Origin: Bombella favorum
GTDB lineage: Bacteria > Pseudomonadota > Alphaproteobacteria > Acetobacterales > Acetobacteraceae
Assembly (NCBI RefSeq): GCF_014048475.1
Contig: NZ_NWUS01000002.1
Span: 62,001 to 126,000 of the forward strand
Reading direction: 5' to 3'
Length of the DNA: 64,000 nucleotides
A program made the translations under genes and the position numbers. Shown here piece by piece: positions 59,185 through 64,000 of the stretch. Under the pieces are notes generated by a model. It was not told where the DNA came from. It ran no database searches and saw nothing but the letters and a program-made list of their open reading frames with translations. Numbering within the stretch: the stretch's first letter is position 1; each line of letters opens with the position of its first letter.

Positions 59185-60375
59185 TCAGCTACCAGCCCGC
59201 TCCGCTGCGGACTGCCCAGCCGCCACGCCGCTAGCCCAAGCCCATTGGAAGTTGTAGCCACCCAACCAGCCTGTCACATCCACGGCCTCGCCAACCATAT
59301 ACAGTCCCGGCACCGTGCGGACCTCCATCGTCTGGGACGAGAGGTCCCTCGTATCCACACCTCCCCGCATAACCTCTGCCTTGAGGTAACCTTCTGTCCC
59401 AACGGGGTTCAGCACCCAGTCATTCACCTGTGCAGCTAAAGCCCGAATCGCCTTCCCCGGCTGTTCAGCTAAGGGGCGTTCATCCAATTTCCCAGCAACC
59501 AGAACACGCACCAGCCGAGAGGGCAGAGCTTCTAGCAGAGCTGGCGCATGAGCCTTAGGCCGCTGTTGGCAGACTGCCCGCATAACCTCATGAGCATCCT
59601 GACCGGGTAGCAGATTCAGGCGCAGAGCCTGCCCGCTCTCCCACCATGACGAAATCTGAAGGATAGCCGGACCAGACACACCCCGGTGAGTAAAGACCAT
59701 CCCGCCAGTAAAGACGGGCTTCTTCTGCCCCACCAGCGCAGCCGTGACCTGAAGAGACACACCGGCAAGATCTGGCCAAGGTTCCTCAAGGAGAAAAGGA
59801 ACGAGAGCCGGAGCCGGCGGAACGACCCTCAACCCAAACTGCCGAGCCATTTTCAGGGTAAAATCCGTTGCGCCCAGTTTGGGAATGGACAACCCACCTG
59901 TCGCCAGAATGACAGACCGTGCCTGAACAGCCCCCCATGACGTATCCAGCGTAAAGATATAGCCATCATGCCTGATGTCGCTCAGAGAACACTCAAGCTG
60001 AAACTGTACTCCTGCCGCCAGGCACTCATCTTCCAGCATGGTGACGATCTGTCTGGCTGATTCATCGCAGAAAAGCTGACCGTCTTCCTTCTCATGCCAG
60101 CGGATACGGTGTTTTTCGACAAGGGAGAGGAAATCCCGTGGCCGATAACGCGCTAGAGCTGACCGGCAAAAACGTGGATTTTCAGAGCGATAATGCGTCC
60201 AATCCGCTTTTAAATTAGTGAAATTACACCGTCCCCCACCGGAAATGAGAATCTTCCGGCCCGGCTGATCGGCATGGTCAAGCAGGATAGTCGTCGCCCC
60301 TCTCTGCCCTGCTGTAGCAGCGGCCATCATTCCGGCTGCCCCCGCCCCTATGACGGCCACGTCCCATACTGTCAT
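59185..60375 (-). CDS. HI0933/BaiN-type FAD-dependent oxidoreductase
   Basis: A 396-residue flavoprotein. The dinucleotide site is VIGAGAAGMMAAATAGQRG at about residues 8-26, and ISGGGRCNFTNL follows at about 44-55, the signature of the YhiN/HI0933 group. The C-terminal FAD contact reads GLYMVGEAVDVTGWLGGYNF, then QWAWASGVAAG. Members are often annotated as aminoacetone or bile-acid oxidoreductases, but the substrate of most is unknown. It lies 28 bp after the FzlA-like gene on the same strand and 42 bp before the response regulator. Confidence 0.9.
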   Translation of the reverse strand: MTVWDVAVIGAGAAGMMAAATAGQRGATTILLDHADQPGRKILISGGGRCNFTNLKADWTHYRSENPRFCRSALARYRPRDFLSLVEKHRIRWHEKEDGQLFCDESARQIVTMLEDECLAAGVQFQLECSLSDIRHDGYIFTLDTSWGAVQARSVILATGGLSIPKLGATDFTLKMARQFGLRVVPPAPALVPFLLEEPWPDLAGVSLQVTAALVGQKKPVFTGGMVFTHRGVSGPAILQISSWWESGQALRLNLLPGQDAHEVMRAVCQQRPKAHAPALLEALPSRLVRVLVAGKLDERPLAEQPGKAIRALAAQVNDWVLNPVGTEGYLKAEVMRGGVDTRDLSSQTMEVRTVPGLYMVGEAVDVTGWLGGYNFQWAWASGVAAGQSAAERAGS

Positions 60376-60402
60376 GCCTGCATCACCTTTCTCGGCGTTC
60401 GC

Positions 60403-61071
60403 TCAAAAATCAAGATCGGCATAATGGGCAGGAGGCTTCACACCGCTAACACGATCACTCAACAGGTCCCGGAAACAGGGACGGGACTTAATGCGGGCAT
60501 ACCAGTCTCGCACACATGGGGCTCGACGCCAGTCGATATCTCCCAGAAAGTCCAATGCGGAGATGTGGGCTGCGGCTATAAAATCTGCTGCTGTCAGAAC
60601 GGAACCACCAAGCCATGTCCGTGTTTCGGCCAGATAACCGATATAATCCAGATGGAAACGAAGATTCTTATAACCAGCCTGAAGCACTTTACCATCGGGA
60701 TGGCCCTGCCCGAAAAGACGCTTCTCGACCTTCTCCCCCAACAGATTGACCATAACCTCCTGCTGGAACAGTCGCTCGAACCAGTCCATCAGGCGGCGGA
60801 CCTCCACACGTTCAGTCAGGCTACGCCCCATGAGGGAGACCTCTGGATAGGCATCCTCCAGATACTCAGCAATGACCCGCCCACCGGGCACGACCATGCC
60901 GTTATCCTCCACCAGAACAGGAACCTCACCTGCGGGATTTAAGTCATGAAAGCGTTCGTTCTGCTCCCACGTCTTTTCCACGACAAGCTCGAAAGGCAGT
61001 TTCTTCTCTGCCAGCATAAGCCGTACAAAACGCGATTGCGGAGACAGGGGTAAGTGATGCAGTATACGCAT
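60403..61071 (-). CDS. fzlA: FzlA-like FtsZ-binding protein (glutathione S-transferase fold)
   Basis: A 222-residue protein with the glutathione S-transferase fold: a thioredoxin-like N-terminus (LHHLPLSPQSRFVRLMLAEK, NPAGEVPVLVEDNG) and an all-helical C-terminal domain. The C-terminus RVSGVKPPAHYADLDF and the stretches NLLGEKVEKRL and ISALDFLGDIDW match the alphaproteobacterial FzlA group. In Caulobacter FzlA binds FtsZ and helps constriction rather than acting as an enzyme. The neighbouring divergent minCDE block fits a division role. An ordinary transferase is the alternative. Confidence 0.72.
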   Translation of the reverse strand: MRILHHLPLSPQSRFVRLMLAEKKLPFELVVEKTWEQNERFHDLNPAGEVPVLVEDNGMVVPGGRVIAEYLEDAYPEVSLMGRSLTERVEVRRLMDWFERLFQQEVMVNLLGEKVEKRLFGQGHPDGKVLQAGYKNLRFHLDYIGYLAETRTWLGGSVLTAADFIAAAHISALDFLGDIDWRRAPCVRDWYARIKSRPCFRDLLSDRVSGVKPPAHYADLDF

Positions 61072-61153
61072 ATGTTTTTCCTACGGCATTTTTGCACCAG
61101 GGAACAGAGACCATTCCGATCAGTCCAGACACAGCTACGGTGACCCCAAGTTC

Positions 61154-61942
61154 ATGTCCAGCCCATCAGCATCTCAGTCATTTCATCTGTCAGATGCGTC
61201 TACAGTGCAAGCCCCGGCATCCAACGCTATGACCATTCGTGCCCGGGGTCGTTCCTTTTTGGCACTTATCCTCTCTCCAGAGGCACCCCTAAAGGAATGG
61301 CTGGCTGGCCTTGATGAGCATATGAGGCGGGCAGCCGGGTTCTTCAACCGTCAGCCTGTCATTCTGGACCTCAGCTTGCTAGATGAACATACCGAAGGTC
61401 TAGCCGACTTCCAGCAGGAACTACGCCAACGCCATGTGCATCTGATTGGCATAGAAGGTGGAGACCGCCACTGGGAAGCACTCCAGTCGTGGGAATGGCC
61501 CATCGAACTTCAGGGAGGACGCCCAAGCGGCCCCGTGAAACTCCCTGATAATGAAGAAGATAAACAGGACAGCGGCTCCACCGCCGCAACATTGCGGGAG
61601 CCCCTCATCATCAACCGTGCTGTGCGGTCCGGGCAATCCATCCAGAATCCTGATGGTGATGTCATTGTGCTGGGAGCCGTCTCTTCCGGGGCCGAGATCA
61701 TTGCCGGGGGGTCTGTCCATGTCTATGGCCCACTGCGCGGGCGGGCTATAGCCGGTGTAGACGGCCACCCCCACGCCCGCATTTATACCGCCAAAATGGA
61801 AGCCGAACTGCTAGCTATTGATGGCTTCTATATGGTCGCCGAGGAAATGCCAGAGGAATCAATTGGGCAAGCGGCACAGGTTTATCTAGAAGATGAACGC
61901 CTAAAAGTTGTCCCTCTTCAGGCAGGAACCATTAGGGCATGA
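61154..61942 (+). CDS. minC: Septum site-determining protein MinC
   Basis: A 262-residue MinC, which blocks FtsZ assembly away from midcell. The N-terminal FtsZ-inhibiting domain spans about 20-120. A Glu/Asp/Ser linker follows at about 130-148. The C-terminal beta-helix has VRSGQSIQNPDGDVIVLGAV and the MinD-contact GGSVHVYGPLRGRAIAGVDG. It is divergent from fzlA, with 82 bp between starts. It is separated from minD by 177 bp containing repeats and a -35 box, so minDE may have its own promoter. Confidence 0.95.
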   Translation: MSSPSASQSFHLSDASTVQAPASNAMTIRARGRSFLALILSPEAPLKEWLAGLDEHMRRAAGFFNRQPVILDLSLLDEHTEGLADFQQELRQRHVHLIGIEGGDRHWEALQSWEWPIELQGGRPSGPVKLPDNEEDKQDSGSTAATLREPLIINRAVRSGQSIQNPDGDVIVLGAVSSGAEIIAGGSVHVYGPLRGRAIAGVDGHPHARIYTAKMEAELLAIDGFYMVAEEMPEESIGQAAQVYLEDERLKVVPLQAGTIRA

Positions 61943-61995
61943 TATTTATCTTTCCAGCAAAAAGGAAAATCCCATTTTGCCGGTAGAATGTCTTA

Positions 61996-62013
61996 TCAAT
62001 GCCTAGTCAATGC
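61996..62013 (+). promoter_or_regulatory. 11-bp-period tandem repeats upstream of minD
   Basis: TCAATGC occurs at 61996-62002 and 62007-62013, an 11-bp period, flanked by two GGTAGA copies. Same-face direct repeats like this are typical binding sites of response regulators. They lie 107-124 bp before the minD ATG. Confidence 0.4.
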
Positions 62014-62036
62014 GGTAGAGTACGAAGCAATAGAAT

Positions 62037-62063
62037 AAGGTTCGCTTTTCCTGAACCTTGACA
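62037..62063 (+). promoter_or_regulatory. Candidate minD promoter -35 box with overlapping inverted repeat
   Basis: AAGGTTC (62037-62043) and GAACCTT (62053-62059) are perfect complements with a 9-bp spacer. The right arm overlaps a consensus TTGACA (62058-62063). No good -10 was found 16-18 bp downstream. A repressor bound here could block a minDE promoter. A GAGTC (CcrM) site also lies at 62114-62118 next to the minD ATG. Confidence 0.45.
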
Positions 62064-62119
62064 GTCTGTAACAGTGTTAACAAAGGCTTACGGGCCACTA
62101 CGGGAAAGCTGAAGAGTCC

Positions 62120-62935
62120 ATGGCAAAGATCGTCGTTGTTACATCCGGCAAGGGGGGGGTTGGTAAGACAACCACAACAGCCGCCCTTGGGGCCGCTCTG
62201 GCAAGAAGTGGGCAAAATGTGGCGGTGGTCGACTTCGATGTCGGGCTGCGTAATCTGGACCTCATCATGGGGGTGGAACGCCGCGTCGTGTTCGACCTCA
62301 TCAATGTTATTCAGGGTGAAGCCACACTCAATCAGGCTCTGATCCGTGATAAACGCTGCGAGACCCTGTCTATTCTGCCAGCCTCCCAGACCCGCGATAA
62401 AGATGCCCTAACAAGCGAGGGCGTAGAGCGGGTGATGAACGAACTGCGGGAACGTTTCGACTGGATCCTCTGTGACAGTCCTGCCGGGATTGAACGCGGC
62501 GCCCGTCTGGCCATGCACCACGCCGACCATGCCGTGATTGTCACCAACCCTGAAGTCAGCTCCGTGCGCGATTCAGACCGTATCATCGGTATGCTCGACA
62601 GCCAGACAGCCCGTGCGCAAAAGGGTGAGACGGTGGAAAAACACCTGCTCGTAACACGCTACGACCCGAGCCGCGCCTCCCGTGGGGAAATGCTGAGTGT
62701 TGAGGATGTCGTCGGTATTCTCTCCCTTCCCCTGCTTGGCATCGTGCCCGAGAGTGAGGACGTCCTCAAGGCATCCAACGTTGGTGCCCCTGTCACTTTT
62801 GCCTCACCGGAAAGTGCTCCCGCCCTTGCTTATTTCGAGGCTGTGGACCGGCTGGAAGGCAAAGACGTCCCCGTCACAATTCCGACAGAGAAACGTGGTC
62901 TGTTCGACCGCATCTTCAAAAAGAGGGGCTCATGA
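62120..62935 (+). CDS. minD: Septum site-determining ATPase MinD
   Basis: A 271-residue MinD. The deviant Walker A is [16 protein letters not shown] at about 9-24, followed by [14 protein letters not shown]. Switch II is [11 protein letters not shown]. The C-terminal amphipathic membrane-targeting helix is [12 protein letters not shown]. MinD recruits MinC to the membrane and is released by MinE. Its stop overlaps the minE start by 4 bp. Confidence 0.98.
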   Translation: MAKIVVVTSGKGGVGKTTTTAALGAALARSGQNVAVVDFDVGLRNLDLIMGVERRVVFDLINVIQGEATLNQALIRDKRCETLSILPASQTRDKDALTSEGVERVMNELRERFDWILCDSPAGIERGARLAMHHADHAVIVTNPEVSSVRDSDRIIGMLDSQTARAQKGETVEKHLLVTRYDPSRASRGEMLSVEDVVGILSLPLLGIVPESEDVLKASNVGAPVTFASPESAPALAYFEAVDRLEGKDVPVTIPTEKRGLFDRIFKKRGS

Positions 62936-63240
62936 GTTTTCTGGACAGCTTTTTTTCCCGGAAACGCTCCGAGGCAAGCAGCAATGTGGCGCGGGACCGA
63001 CTACAAATTCTTCTAGCGCACGAGCGTCAGGCTCAGGAGGGGGGCGATTCCACCCTCCTGCGCACTCTCCATGCCGAAATCCTTGAGGTTCTCGCACGTC
63101 ATGTCTCCATTGATGAAGACAATGTGCAGATCAAGATGGATCGAGGCCAGAAATGTTCCAAGCTGGAAATCGACATTCAGGTGCCCCAGAGTGGCCTGAG
63201 GGCGCAGGTATCCACCGTGACACCTAATGAGGACCTCTGA
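62932..63240 (+). CDS. minE: Cell division topological specificity factor MinE
   Basis: A 102-residue MinE. The N-terminal membrane-binding segment is [13 protein letters not shown], then the MinD-activating helix [14 protein letters not shown], then a topological specificity domain with [12 protein letters not shown] and LEIDIQV. Overlap with minD by 4 bp gives coupled synthesis. A hairpin lies 36 bp after the stop. Confidence 0.97.
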   Translation: MSFLDSFFSRKRSEASSNVARDRLQILLAHERQAQEGGDSTLLRTLHAEILEVLARHVSIDEDNVQIKMDRGQKCSKLEIDIQVPQSGLRAQVSTVTPNEDL

Positions 63241-63618
63241 AACAGCTTTAATCCACACTTAGCCGGAGACCCTGAGCGGGGCCCTTCCCCGCCGTTGTCC
63301 TCGGCCATGACAGACTATCGCTAAGCACTCGTCATAGTTCCTGATTTGTGCCCTGCCCGCCTGTAGTAGACAGAATGTCGGGTTAAGTAATTTTTAACTA
63401 TTAATTATAGTTTATTTTGTGTTCTGAACAACACACAATTGTGTCTTTCATGCTGCGGTTTGTTCATAACACCCTTTATTCCATAGCCAGGACAGAAGCC
63501 GTTCTATATCAGGTCAACACTTAGTTTTTTTCTATTTTCACTATTTGAGATGGTTCTTGCTCAGAATCCCCTACTCTGCACGCAGAATTATGATCTCATC
63601 TGCTGGAAAGTTGTCCCG
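63241..63618. other. 378-bp spacer before the TonB receptor gene
   Basis: No gene is supported. It contains a GCGGGG/CCCCGC hairpin at 63276-63292 after minE, without a U-run. An AT-rich tract follows at about 63384-63420 with a 6-bp inverted repeat (AACTAT 63396-63401, ATAGTT 63407-63412). Then comes a perfect 12-bp palindrome at 63433-63444. The last two are plausible control elements of the receptor gene. Confidence 0.5.
63433..63444. promoter_or_regulatory. 12-bp perfect palindrome upstream of the TonB receptor
   Basis: ACACAATTGTGT reads the same on both strands. It lies 175 bp before the receptor ATG, just after an AT-rich tract, and is a candidate repressor or activator site. It does not match a Fur box. 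Confidence 0.35.
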
Positions 63619-64000
63619 ATGCGTTCCCTGCTTCTTTCGCGCCGTTTCGCTTCCCTGCCCTCCCTGCTTGGAATCGGGCTGGGCTGCATCCCCATTCTGC
63701 CGCTTCAGGCTAATGCCGCAGATAGGGACCCAACTATTGAGCAGCCACACACCTCCCATAAAAAGACCCCTTCATCAAGGAAGGTCACCAAAAAGCAGGC
63801 TGCCGCACCGCTCCTGCAACGACATGTTCAGCAGGTGCAGGGTGGCACGGAAACCCTCATCGTCACCGGTACACGAGAGATTGGGAAAAAGGCCCGTGAT
63901 TCCATTGCTCCCGTTGATGTTGTCTCCAGCAAACAGCTCACCAACACTGGGCAGCCAACCCTGCGCGATGCCATGCAGCTCCTGCTGCCTTCCCTTACCG
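63619..64000 (+). CDS. TonB-dependent receptor, N-terminal part (cut by window edge)
   Basis: The frame is open from ATG 63619 to the end of the window, 127 codons. A signal peptide covers about residues 1-35 (cleavage likely after QANAA). A basic Lys/Pro/Ser linker follows to about residue 75. The plug then begins: ETLIVTGTREIGKKARDSIA, then PVDVVSSKQL and LRDAMQLLLPSL. This is the usual start of an outer-membrane receptor for iron chelates or other ligands. GGAAAG lies about 9 nt before the ATG. The substrate cannot be told from this part. Confidence 0.85.
   Translation, partial: MRSLLLSRRFASLPSLLGIGLGCIPILPLQANAADRDPTIEQPHTSHKKTPSSRKVTKKQAAAPLLQRHVQQVQGGTETLIVTGTREIGKKARDSIAPVDVVSSKQLTNTGQPTLRDAMQLLLPSLT

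Overview
The window looks like a chromosomal core segment of an acetic acid bacterium (Alphaproteobacteria, Acetobacteraceae). The evidence is moderately high GC, a CcrM-type GANTC methyltransferase paired with RNase HII, the alphaproteobacterial S10/spc/alpha ribosomal gene order ending adk-rpsM-rpsK-rpoA-rplQ, an FzlA-like protein ending in PPAHYADLDF, and two NodT-type efflux outer-membrane proteins. The genus cannot be fixed from the sequence alone. I saw no phage, transposase, CRISPR array, rRNA or tRNA.

Layout. 1-900 (minus): the start of a CCA tRNA nucleotidyltransferase, coupled to a DUF1285 protein. 1.1-8.0 kb (plus): a tightly overlapping operon of a MoxR AAA+ ATPase, a DUF58 protein, a BatA/DUF4159 membrane protein and a VWA/amidotransferase-like membrane protein, followed by an ankyrin protein and a strong terminator. 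8.9-12.0 kb (minus): CsbD-like and GYF-domain proteins, rnhB-ccrM and a small GTG-start membrane protein; four GANTC sites lie just upstream of rnhB-ccrM. 12.3-22.1 kb (plus): an MdtABC-like tripartite RND system whose outer-membrane channel is separated by 600 bp of AT-richer noncoding DNA. 22.2-50.4 kb (minus): the ribosomal and RNA polymerase supercluster, running in transcription order rplK-rplA / rplJ-rplL-rpoB-rpoC / rpsL-rpsG-tuf / rpsJ ... rplQ. It lacks fusA between rpsG and tuf, and secE-nusG directly upstream of rplK. 50.6-59.1 kb (minus): a two-component system and a second RND efflux operon (pump, adaptor, channel) that abuts rplK. 59.2-61.1 kb (minus): a BaiN/HI0933-type flavoprotein and the FzlA-like protein. 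61.2-63.2 kb (plus): minC, then minD-minE, with repeat elements in front of minD. 63.6 kb to the end (plus): the start of a TonB-dependent receptor.

How it fits together. Most of the window is housekeeping: ribosome, RNA polymerase, protein secretion and adenylate kinase. Around it are two export systems, a cell-cycle methylase with a GANTC-rich upstream region, and a division block (FzlA plus MinCDE) that combines an FtsZ-binding factor with the Min oscillator. Several gene starts were moved inward from the longest frame using Shine-Dalgarno position, family N-termini or known residue numbering; notable are TTG for rplJ and GTG for rpsM. Many intergenic spaces of the ribosomal cluster hold perfect hairpins without U-tracts, which suggests processing or attenuation rather than full termination.
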